Position numbers and translations under genes: made by a program. Source: Actinomycetota bacterium (GTDB taxonomy: Bacteria; Actinomycetota; Thermoleophilia; RBG-16-64-13). From it: 64,000 bases of DNA. This document shows positions 54,580 through 61,665 of the stretch, piece by piece; within the stretch, counting starts at the first letter, position 1, and every line of letters starts with the position of its first letter. The notes under the pieces are model-generated. The model saw nothing but the letters and a program-made list of their open reading frames with translations. It searched no databases and had not been told where the DNA came from. The stretch lies in NCBI GenBank assembly GCA_016278725.1, contig JADQBG010000015.1:162277-226276 (forward strand), in the 5' to 3' direction.

Positions 54580-55008
54580 CTAGACGTGCTCTTCCGGAAT
54601 GAGCCCGTCGTCTTGCGGGACGAACCCTTCGCGCTGGAGTTTGAAGCGGAGCACGATCTCGCCCAGCTCCTCGTCGCTCAAGACCTCGTCGGCCATGGCG
54701 ATCGCTCCCGCGATCTCGGACTCGTGAGCTCCGGTTTTTGCGGGTCCTGGCAGCAGCGATGTCTCCTGGACCAGCGCAACCGAGAGGTTGTCGGCGTCGC
54801 AGGTAACTTCGATCTTGCATTTGGACAGGCGATCCGGGAGCAGGTCGTTCAAACCGCAGCGCAAGGCCGAATCTAGCCGCTGCAACAAGGCCGGCTCCAG
54901 TCCGGCATCGAGCGCCACCCTGCGCACCTCGCGAATGGCGGCAGCCCGGTCCTGCGCGGTCGCGCCGGAGAGAAGCGAACAGAGCCTGCGATCTACTGGA
55001 GCATCCAT
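54580..55008 (-). CDS. Hypothetical protein
   Basis: 142 aa from the ATG at 55008, with GAGGAT upstream. Starts DAPVDRRLCSLLSGATAQDRAAAIREVRRVALDAGLEPALLQRLDSALRCGLNDLLPDRL, mostly helical, then a beta-like middle (CKIEVTCDADNLSVALVQE) and an acidic end (EVLSDEELGEIVLRFKLQ). No membrane span. I do not recognise the family. It converges with the GT39-like gene and diverges from the next hypothetical gene. Confidence 0.5.
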   Translation of the reverse strand: MDAPVDRRLCSLLSGATAQDRAAAIREVRRVALDAGLEPALLQRLDSALRCGLNDLLPDRLSKCKIEVTCDADNLSVALVQETSLLPGPAKTGAHESEIAGAIAMADEVLSDEELGEIVLRFKLQREGFVPQDDGLIPEEHV

Positions 55009-55045
55009 GGCCCGAATCCTCAATTGCCGGGTTCCATAACCAACC

Positions 55046-55081
55046 ACTTACCCTAGGCCCAAACAGCCTACTACTTACCCT
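55046..55081. repeat. Direct repeat ACTTACCCT in a divergent promoter region
   Basis: Two copies of a 20-base imperfect direct repeat (core ACTTACCCT, then a GC step and CAAAC), 27 bases apart, with a third partial copy (CTACTTCAAA). The stretch 55030-55130 is AT-richer than its surroundings and lies between divergent genes. Confidence 0.6.
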
Positions 55082-55131
55082 GCGCCAAACTACTTCAAAT
55101 TACTAGCCATTTCCCGAATCTTCAGTTTCCC

Positions 55132-55611
55132 ATGATGAAGCCGGGGGGAAAACGGCCCATGAACTTCTACTACCGGCAAAACATCGTCGGCCTGCTCCGC
55201 AACCTCGCCCACGGCCTGCCCGAGCTCTCGGACCGCAGCCTGAGAGCCGCGGCGCACATCGACCGCACTCCCACGGTCCCTTGGCTGGAGGAGGCCCTAA
55301 GCCTGTTCGAAGAGGCCAGCATCCGCTGCCGAAGCACCGTCTATCTGACCGGCGCCTACTACGCCGTGCAGGCGCTGCGCGAGGTCACCGACTGGGAAAG
55401 CCAAGCCGGCACGCAGGTGGAAACCCTCATGAGCCCGGAGGGGAGAAGCGAAGCCAAGTTCGGTGCCCAGGCCGAGGATCACGACCGGCTCGCCGTGGAG
55501 GTCCAGGCCGATCTGCTCGAGATCTTCACCCGCATACGGGCCGGAGCCACTTTGGAAGAGGCGCTCGCCCTCTACCCCTCCCTGGGGGAGGAGTCTGCGC
55601 CGGAAAGCTGA
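55132..55611 (+). CDS. Hypothetical protein
   Basis: 159 aa, or 150 from the second ATG at 55159, which follows GGGGGG. Starts NFYYRQNIVGLLRNLAHGLPELSDRSLRAAAHIDRTPTVPWLEEALSLFEEASIRCRSTVYLTGAYYAVQALREV; helical, soluble, two cysteines at most. Family not recognised. Real coding is supported by its clean open frame and codon use like that of neighbours. Confidence 0.55.
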   Translation: MMKPGGKRPMNFYYRQNIVGLLRNLAHGLPELSDRSLRAAAHIDRTPTVPWLEEALSLFEEASIRCRSTVYLTGAYYAVQALREVTDWESQAGTQVETLMSPEGRSEAKFGAQAEDHDRLAVEVQADLLEIFTRIRAGATLEEALALYPSLGEESAPES

Positions 55612-55798
55612 GCGCGGCCCGGCCCTCCGCCGTCCGTCCCCACCGGCTCCCTCCGCCGGACCGCCCCTCCCCGTCCGCCGGACGAACGCAATTCTTTGAG
55701 CAGTCATTGAACTATCTTTGCATGGCGAACAAGTTGATTTCCTAAGCTCGAATTCACAGGAACCAGGTGGGTTCCCCAAAAATTCGGGGGTGGTTCGC

Positions 55799-55984
55799 AT
55801 GAAGACCATCACGGTCCCTATTCCCACCAACGGAGGGCTCAAGCGGGTGCAAATCGACCTGGCCCCCGGGGAAGAACTGGGCGCAGGCAGCTACCGGCCC
55901 CAAGGCGAAGCCAAAGCAGACAAGCGGCCGGTGATCAATGAGTTCCGGGCGCCCAGAGGCTTCTTGCCGCAGGACCGCGTCTAG
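55799..55984 (+). CDS. Small hypothetical protein
   Basis: 61 aa from the ATG at 55799, preceded by GGGGGTGG. Starts KTITVPIPTNGGLKRVQIDLAPGEELGAGSYRPQGEAKADKRPVINEFRAPRGFLP; short beta-strands then an unstructured basic stretch. The longer ORF start at 55718 has no ribosome site. Unknown function. Confidence 0.45.
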   Translation: MKTITVPIPTNGGLKRVQIDLAPGEELGAGSYRPQGEAKADKRPVINEFRAPRGFLPQDRV

Positions 55985-56001
55985 CCTAACCCTGAAGGCT
56001 G

Positions 56002-56023
56002 GGGAGACGCCGGCGGGTCTCCC
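56002..56023. terminator. Stem-loop between convergent genes
   Basis: GGGAGAC and GTCTCCC flank eight bases, between the convergent small gene and the winged-helix regulator. No long T-run. Confidence 0.45.
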
Positions 56024-56038
56024 TGCGGGCGGGACGGC

Positions 56039-58096
56039 TTAGAGGTAGCCAAGCTCGCGCGCGAGGTCGCATGCCCGGCGCAGCCCTTCCTCCAGGGCAG
56101 CCCGGTCGCTCGCATTCGCGGCCTCGCGCGCGCGTTCCGCTCGAGCCTGAAGCTCGGGCGGCGGCAGTTGTTGGGGCGGTGCAAGCAACTGCTCGAGGTA
56201 CGCCGCCGCCAACTGGAATTCTCCCTCACGCCGGGCTAGCTCGATCAGGGGCCAAAGAGCCAACCACTGGAAGGGATATACCGTCGGTTGCGCGGCCCAG
56301 CCGTCCAGGGCTTCGCGGGCTTTGGCTTGGGCACCGCCGGGGTTGCCCTGGGCCAAAGCCACCCAAGCCAGCTGCGCGTGCGCGGCGCTCACGTATTCCT
56401 TCAGCCCGGAGCCCACCGCCGCTGTCATCGTGCGGTGGGCGTACCAAGCGGCAGTGACGGAGTCTCGCCGGAAGCGGTAGACGACCCCCAGGTAGGTCAA
56501 GATACGGGCCTGCAAGGCGAGATCGCGCCGCTCCAGGGCAACGGAAAGCGAAGAGCTCATCCACAGTTCTGCGTCGGAGGGCCGGTCCGCCCATAGGTAG
56601 CAGAAGCCCAGAACGAAGCGGGCAAAAGCAATTTCGTCCTCCGGTGCCTCCGCCCCCTGCAGGGCCTCGTACAGGGAATGAGCATAAGTCAAGGCCTGGG
56701 GAGAGATGCGGTAACGGTCGCGCAGGCAAAGCTCAGTCAGCAACTGGTTGTAGAAGCGGGCCAACTGCCGCGGCGACCCGTGGGTTTGTATCTGCGCTGT
56801 GGTCTCGGCCACGAGTTCTGAGAGCTGGTCAAGAGCCCCCTCATAGTACGCGGTCCACATCCGGGCGAGTCGAATCTCGATCCACTCCTCCCACCAGGCG
56901 GCGGAACGCCGGCCCCGGACTCCAGCGGCAGCGGAGGGAGCGGGTCCCAGTACTGTCTCGGCCTCAGCGAGCGCTTCGAGGGCCCGGGCGAACTGCCGTC
57001 CGGCCTCATGGCAGCAGCCAATCTTGCGGTGGAGGCGCGCGGTGCGAACGGGAGCACCCAAGGTCTGAAACTCGCCTAGGCGCACCTCAATCTGCAGGGC
57101 CCTTCTGTATGCGGTCACCGCCTGATCCCAGGCGCAGGCAGCACGGTGAGCATCACCTTTCTGCTCATAGAGCGCGAGCGCAAGCTCGAGTTCGACTCGG
57201 CCGAGAGCCCCCGCCGGTCCCGCGGCGTCCAGCGCCCGTTCGAGCAGCGCGGTGGCTCGGTCGTATTCGTAACGGTCGTGATAGGCGGAGGCCAGCCCGC
57301 CGGCATGAAGCAGGATCCACTCCGGCTCAGCGAGGGGCAGAGCTTCGAGAAAGTGTCCGGCCAAGGTGTTCAGGCACTCGAGTTCACCGTCGCGGTAGGA
57401 CTTCTCAGCGAGGAGGAGCTGAGCCATCGCCCGGTGGAGGCCGACCCGCCGCGCGCGAGGAACCGCTTGGTAGACCTCCTCGTGCACTCTGGGGGAAGAG
57501 AACCGGTACTCACCCACCTTTTCACCCAGCACCAGCGCTCCTTGCGCGAGCAGCTCGTCGATGAGACCGAGTAAGGCGCGGGCGGACTCGCCCAGAAGCC
57601 GCGCCAGCCGGTGGATGTCGAATGCCTCGCCGATGACGGCCCCGGCGTTGAGCACCTCTTGCTGCCGCGGTGACCGCAGCTTCCCGGGTGGGTTCTCGTG
57701 CCGCTCGAGTTCGCCGGATTCCGCGGCCTCGATTTCCAGCCGGTACCCCACACCCCTGACGGTGACGACGTAGCGTGGGCGCAGCGGATCAGGTTCAAGC
57801 TTCCGCCGCAGGTTGCTGATGTGCACCGAGACCACCCGGGCATCGAAGCACCGATCCCCCCAGACTTCGAGCAGGAGTTCCTCGGCCGAGTGCACCCAAC
57901 CCGGATGCACGGCCAACGCATGTAGCAGTTGGAACTCGAGCGGGGTGAGGTCCAGGGGCCGGCCGTCCATGAGCGCGTGGTGCCGGCGCGGGTAAAGGCG
58001 AAGAGGACCGGCGCGAACGCAAGGATCTTCTTCTCGTGCGCTCTCGCGTTTGAGTGAGTCGCGTCGGAACTCGTCCGAAGCGTCTCGCAAGACCAC
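56039..58096 (-). CDS. Transcriptional regulator: OmpR-type winged helix fused to TPR region, no P-loop ATPase
   Basis: 685 aa. Residues about 28-118 form an OmpR/PhoB-type winged helix (LRLYPRRHHALMDGRPLDLTPLEFQLLHALAVHPGWVHSAEELLLEVWGD ... VVSVHISNLRRKLEPDPLRPRYVVTVRGVGYRLE). Next comes a segment like the post-ATPase helical domain of large AfsR/MalT-type regulators (RQQEVLNAGAVIGEAFDIHRLARLLGESARALLGLIDELLAQGALV). About 450 residues of TPR-like helices fill the rest. No Walker A or B motif is visible, so the usual STAND ATPase is missing. GTG start at 58096. It is divergent from norC, whose expression it may control. Confidence 0.82.
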   Translation of the reverse strand: MVLRDASDEFRRDSLKRESAREEDPCVRAGPLRLYPRRHHALMDGRPLDLTPLEFQLLHALAVHPGWVHSAEELLLEVWGDRCFDARVVSVHISNLRRKLEPDPLRPRYVVTVRGVGYRLEIEAAESGELERHENPPGKLRSPRQQEVLNAGAVIGEAFDIHRLARLLGESARALLGLIDELLAQGALVLGEKVGEYRFSSPRVHEEVYQAVPRARRVGLHRAMAQLLLAEKSYRDGELECLNTLAGHFLEALPLAEPEWILLHAGGLASAYHDRYEYDRATALLERALDAAGPAGALGRVELELALALYEQKGDAHRAACAWDQAVTAYRRALQIEVRLGEFQTLGAPVRTARLHRKIGCCHEAGRQFARALEALAEAETVLGPAPSAAAGVRGRRSAAWWEEWIEIRLARMWTAYYEGALDQLSELVAETTAQIQTHGSPRQLARFYNQLLTELCLRDRYRISPQALTYAHSLYEALQGAEAPEDEIAFARFVLGFCYLWADRPSDAELWMSSSLSVALERRDLALQARILTYLGVVYRFRRDSVTAAWYAHRTMTAAVGSGLKEYVSAAHAQLAWVALAQGNPGGAQAKAREALDGWAAQPTVYPFQWLALWPLIELARREGEFQLAAAYLEQLLAPPQQLPPPELQARAERAREAANASDRAALEEGLRRACDLARELGYL

Positions 58097-58159
58097 TCCC
58101 CCCGATTGTCGCTACCTTCTTTCATAGAAGTCTCAAAATTACTTCCTGTCAAGCAAAGC

Positions 58160-58171
58160 CGACAAATGTCG
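58160..58171. promoter_or_regulatory. Palindrome CGACA-N2-TGTCG between regulator and norC
   Basis: Perfect 5-bp arms in the AT-rich divergent region, 117 bases before norC. Possible operator. Confidence 0.4.
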
Positions 58172-58177
58172 TTGCCC

Positions 58178-58200
58178 GGCTTCCCGATATATAGGAAGCC
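58178..58200. promoter_or_regulatory. Palindrome GGCTTCC-N9-GGAAGCC between regulator and norC
   Basis: Perfect 7-bp arms around an AT-rich nine-base centre (CGATATATA), 77 bases before norC. A strong candidate operator for norCB or for autoregulation. It does not match the FNR consensus. Confidence 0.5.
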
Positions 58201-58276
58201 TATTCATCTTGCTTTACAAGAGAAAAGGATTGTTGTATCCCAATACATGGTGCTGTTTCTGAAAGGGGAGGCGGCC

Positions 58277-58969
58277 TTGAACAACCGCAACGCTTTCCTA
58301 TTCTTCCTGATCGGGACGTTGGCTTCCGCGGCGGTGTTTGCCTTCATGACCTGGGACACTCATGCCCGGGTCGACGCCCTCACCAACGCGGACAAGCTCG
58401 ACGAGAACGTCGTCGCCGGCAAGCGCGTATGGCACGAAAACGAGTGCAACCTCTGTCACACCATTCTGGGGATCGGGGGTTACTACGCGCCCGACATGAC
58501 CGAGGCCTTCACCCGGGTGGGTGCCCAGGGAATCACCCTCGCAGTCCAACAGCCCGAAGTCCTGTTCAAGGATTCCTTCCGCCACATGCCCAATCTGGGG
58601 GTGAGCGACGAGGATACCGCCGACCTGGTGGCCTTCCTCGAGTGGGTCTCCAATATCGACAACAACGAGTGGCCTCCGCAGGATCAGCCCGACCGCCAAC
58701 AGAAAGCCCAGCAACGCATGCAGGCCGGGGGCCTTTCTCTGGGAGCCACCGTGTTTGCTCAAGTCTGCATGGGCTGCCACTCGATCGGCGGCGAGGGCGG
58801 CAGCATCGGTCCTCCTCTGGACGACATCGAACAACGCTACAAAGCGGGGACCATCGCCCAGTACGCGGCCGAGCCCACCTCGGTCAACCCCAACTCGCAA
58901 ATGCCGCCCCAGGATCAGCTCAGCCAAGAAGAACTGCAGGCGGTGGCCGAGTTCCTGTCCCAGGAGTAG
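58277..58969 (+). CDS. norC: Nitric oxide reductase subunit C with an extra cytochrome c domain
   Basis: 230 aa from the TTG at 58277, with AAGGGGAGG upstream. One N-terminal membrane anchor (AFLFFLIGTLASAAVFAFMTW) is followed by two cytochrome c domains. The first haem motif is CNLCHTILGIGGYYAPDMTEAF, the NorC signature, with a candidate axial Met in FRHMPNLGVSDED. The second is CMGCHSIGGEGGSIGPPL with MPPQDQLSQEE. Standard NorC has a single haem and about 150 aa, so the second domain is an addition. It passes electrons to NorB, encoded directly downstream. Confidence 0.88.
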   Translation: MNNRNAFLFFLIGTLASAAVFAFMTWDTHARVDALTNADKLDENVVAGKRVWHENECNLCHTILGIGGYYAPDMTEAFTRVGAQGITLAVQQPEVLFKDSFRHMPNLGVSDEDTADLVAFLEWVSNIDNNEWPPQDQPDRQQKAQQRMQAGGLSLGATVFAQVCMGCHSIGGEGGSIGPPLDDIEQRYKAGTIAQYAAEPTSVNPNSQMPPQDQLSQEELQAVAEFLSQE

Positions 58970-58978
58970 GTGACGGCT

Positions 58979-60403
58979 ATGGAAGCATCCGCAACGCGGT
59001 CCGGAGTTGTGCAGCCTCCCCGGGAGGGCGTTAACGTCACCGCCGCCCTGGAGGATCAGCCCCTGGTGCCCTATGAGACCCAACGGGTTTCCTACTGGTA
59101 CTTCATGGCGGCTCTGGCCCTCTTCGTGCTCCAGCTTCTGGTGGGGCTCTGGCTGGCCGGCGGTTACTCCTTCACCTATCCCCAGTGGGTGACCGACGCG
59201 CTGCCCTGGGGCAACACCCGGGCCATGCACACCAATCTGCTTGTCCTCTGGATGCTGCTGGCGTTCATGGGCGGCACCTACTACCTGATCCCCGAGGAAA
59301 CCGAGCGCGAGATCTACAGCGTGAAGCTGGCCTATCTGCAACTGCTGGCCTTTCTGGCCGTGGGCGTCACGGCCATAATCGGCTTCGCCTTCGGCTGGTC
59401 GCAGGGCACGCCCATCCTCGAGATCCCGCGCCTGCTTGACGTCTTCGTCGTGATCGGGGCGTTGATCTTTCTCTTCAACGTGGGCATGACCGTGCTTCGC
59501 GGCCGCAAGACGGCGATCGGCGGCATGCTCCTCGGCGGGCTGGTGTTTCTCGCCCTGCTCTACCTCTTCGGCATGCCCTTCTACGAAAACCTGACCATCG
59601 ACTGGTTCTACTGGTGGTGGGTGGTGCACCTCTGGGTGGAAGGCGCCTGGGAACTCGTCACCGCCGCCATCCTGGCTTTCGTGCTCCTCAAGGTAACCGG
59701 CGTCCCCCGCCGCCGTATCGAGAAGTATCTCTACATCGAGGCCGGCCTGTTCATGTTCACCGGTATCGCCGGCACCGGTCACCACTACTACTGGATCGGG
59801 GCACCCGATCTTTGGCTATGGGTCGGCGGGGTGTTCAGCGCCCTCGAGGTCCTGCCCATCATCGCCATGGTGATCGATACCTTCCTGCACGAGCGAGACG
59901 CCGGCCGCCCCATCCAAAACCGGGTGGTCTGGACCTTCGCCGTGGGCACCGCCGTGGGACACCTGATCGGGGCGGGCGTCTGGGGCTTTGCCCACACCCT
60001 CCCCCAGGTCAACTACTGGACCCACGGCAGCCAGGTGACGGCCAGCCACGGGCATATGGCTTTCTTCGGAGCCTACGCCCTGCTCAACTTCACCATGTTC
60101 TGGTACGCCATCCCCCGGCTGCGCGGGATCGTCCACTACAAGCCGGGGCCGGCCTTCTGGGGCTTTTGGCTGATGAGCGTGGCCGTGCTGGGCATGGGTC
60201 TGGCCTTCGGCGTCGCCGGGGTCATCCAAACCTACGTCGAGCGCGTGTTGGGGCAGGGGTTCATGGTGGCCCAGCAGAACATGCAGCTCTGGTTCCGCGT
60301 GGTCCTCTTCCTGGGCGTGTTCGTGCTGGCCGGCGCCCTGGTCAGCTTCTGGCACCTCTTCCGGGGTGAGCGCGAGCCGGGCCCGGCGGAACCGGTGGGC
60401 TAG
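58979..60403 (+). CDS. norB: Nitric oxide reductase catalytic subunit (cNOR type)
   Basis: 474 aa, about twelve spans. Reduces two NO to N2O. The haem-copper superfamily ligands are visible: His in RAMHTNLLVLW (low-spin haem), His with both glutamates in VVHLWVEGAWE (FeB ligand and the cNOR-specific Glu), HH in GTGHHYYWIG (FeB), Glu in FSALEVLPI, and HxH in TASHGHMAFFGAY (haem ligands). The HxxxE FeB motif distinguishes it from cytochrome oxidases, which have a Tyr or Cu ligand there. No quinol-oxidase extension, so it is the cytochrome c-dependent form paired with NorC. ATG at 58979 with AGGTGA upstream. No norQ/norD in the window. Confidence 0.95.
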   Translation: MEASATRSGVVQPPREGVNVTAALEDQPLVPYETQRVSYWYFMAALALFVLQLLVGLWLAGGYSFTYPQWVTDALPWGNTRAMHTNLLVLWMLLAFMGGTYYLIPEETEREIYSVKLAYLQLLAFLAVGVTAIIGFAFGWSQGTPILEIPRLLDVFVVIGALIFLFNVGMTVLRGRKTAIGGMLLGGLVFLALLYLFGMPFYENLTIDWFYWWWVVHLWVEGAWELVTAAILAFVLLKVTGVPRRRIEKYLYIEAGLFMFTGIAGTGHHYYWIGAPDLWLWVGGVFSALEVLPIIAMVIDTFLHERDAGRPIQNRVVWTFAVGTAVGHLIGAGVWGFAHTLPQVNYWTHGSQVTASHGHMAFFGAYALLNFTMFWYAIPRLRGIVHYKPGPAFWGFWLMSVAVLGMGLAFGVAGVIQTYVERVLGQGFMVAQQNMQLWFRVVLFLGVFVLAGALVSFWHLFRGEREPGPAEPVG

Positions 60404-60405
60404 CC

Positions 60406-61665
60406 CTATCCGAGAGCCCGAGCGGCCACGTGCTCGGTCAGTTCCCCCAAGCGGTGGGTGTAGCTGCCCATCTCGTTGTCGTACCAGCCGAAGATCTTGA
60501 CGTGGGTGACGGGGATGCGCACGCCGTCCGCGTCTTCCCCGTAGGGTTCGGGAAGCGTGCATCCCTCGGGCAGCCGTACGTTGACGAAGCCGGTGCGCGT
60601 GTGGGTTTCCACCGCCTCGATCACCACGGCGGCGTCGTACCCGCGCAGGTCCGAGCTCACGTTCTGCTCCTCGCTGTAGGCGACCAGGCCGCGGGCCTCG
60701 CCTTCGGCCGCCTCCTGATAGATGCGGTTGATCGACTCCCGGTTGATCAGCGAGTTGCCGTCCGCGGTCATCTCCCCTTGGAGGGTCAGGTTGAGGATGA
60801 TCAGGCTGGTGGTGGAGGTGGGGATGCGCACCGAGTCGGCCATGAAGCCCACCCGGGCAATCTCGGGCATCACCGGCTCGAGGGCGCGGGCGGCGTTGGT
60901 CGAGGTGATGACGATGTTGTCCAGAGCGCCGCGGCTCTTACGCAGATCCTTGGCCCCGGCTCCGGGCACGGCATCGAGCACCGGTTGGCTGTTGGTGACC
61001 GCGTGAATGGTGCTCATGCCGGCCGTGATCATGTTCGCGGTCAATTTGCGGTCGAGCAGAGGCCTGAGCATGTGGGCCAGGGCGGTGGTGGTGCAGGAGG
61101 CGGCGGAGACCAGGCGGTGACGGTCGGGATCGTATTCCTGCTGGTTTATGCCGTTGATCAGCATGATGGCGTCGTCGGGCAGGGGGGCTTCCTTGCGGGC
61201 GGCCTTGAAGGGAGAACTCTGCACGACCACCTTGGCGCCGGCGTCGATGTGGCCGCGTAGCGCCGGAGCCCCGTCCGACTCCGCCCCGGGGTCGACGAAG
61301 CGGCCGGTGGCGTCCACCACCACCCGCACCCCGTGCTCGCGCCAGGGGAGCCGCGCGGGATCACGCTCTTCCCGCAGCACCAGGACTTCCTTGCCGTAGA
61401 CGTCCAGCAGGCCGCGCTCCTCGTCGACCACCCGTATCTCGGGCTTTGCCCGATGGCCGTAGAGGTAGCGGCAGAGGCTGCCGTAGGTGCTGTCCTTTTC
61501 CAGGTACTGCGCCACGTCCCCCAAGGAACGGCCCACCGGACGGCCCAGATTGACCACGAACCTGTCGAAATTGTCCCGGTCCAGGTGATACCAGAGACTG
61601 AGCTTGCCGATCCGGCCCAGGCCGTTGATGCCCAGCGTCGGCTGCCCGTTGCCCGCACCGTTCAC
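60406..61665 (-). CDS. gap: Glyceraldehyde-3-phosphate dehydrogenase, long variant
   Basis: 419 aa, against about 335 for standard GapA. Rossmann start GINGLGRIGKLSLWYHLDRDNF. An insertion around residues 40-75 (RPVGRSLGDVAQYLEKDSTYGSLCRYLYG) replaces the normal linker. The active-site Cys lies in SAASCTTTALAHMLRPLLD, differing from the usual SNASCTTNCLAP. HAVTNSQPVLD, SRGALDNIVITST (substrate phosphate site) and WYDNEMGSYTHRL are conserved. The GTG at 61665 overlaps the stop of the upstream dikinase-like gene and has AGAGGTGA upstream. It converges with norB, two bases apart. Confidence 0.85.
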   Translation of the reverse strand: MNGAGNGQPTLGINGLGRIGKLSLWYHLDRDNFDRFVVNLGRPVGRSLGDVAQYLEKDSTYGSLCRYLYGHRAKPEIRVVDEERGLLDVYGKEVLVLREERDPARLPWREHGVRVVVDATGRFVDPGAESDGAPALRGHIDAGAKVVVQSSPFKAARKEAPLPDDAIMLINGINQQEYDPDRHRLVSAASCTTTALAHMLRPLLDRKLTANMITAGMSTIHAVTNSQPVLDAVPGAGAKDLRKSRGALDNIVITSTNAARALEPVMPEIARVGFMADSVRIPTSTTSLIILNLTLQGEMTADGNSLINRESINRIYQEAAEGEARGLVAYSEEQNVSSDLRGYDAAVVIEAVETHTRTGFVNVRLPEGCTLPEPYGEDADGVRIPVTHVKIFGWYDNEMGSYTHRLGELTEHVAARALG

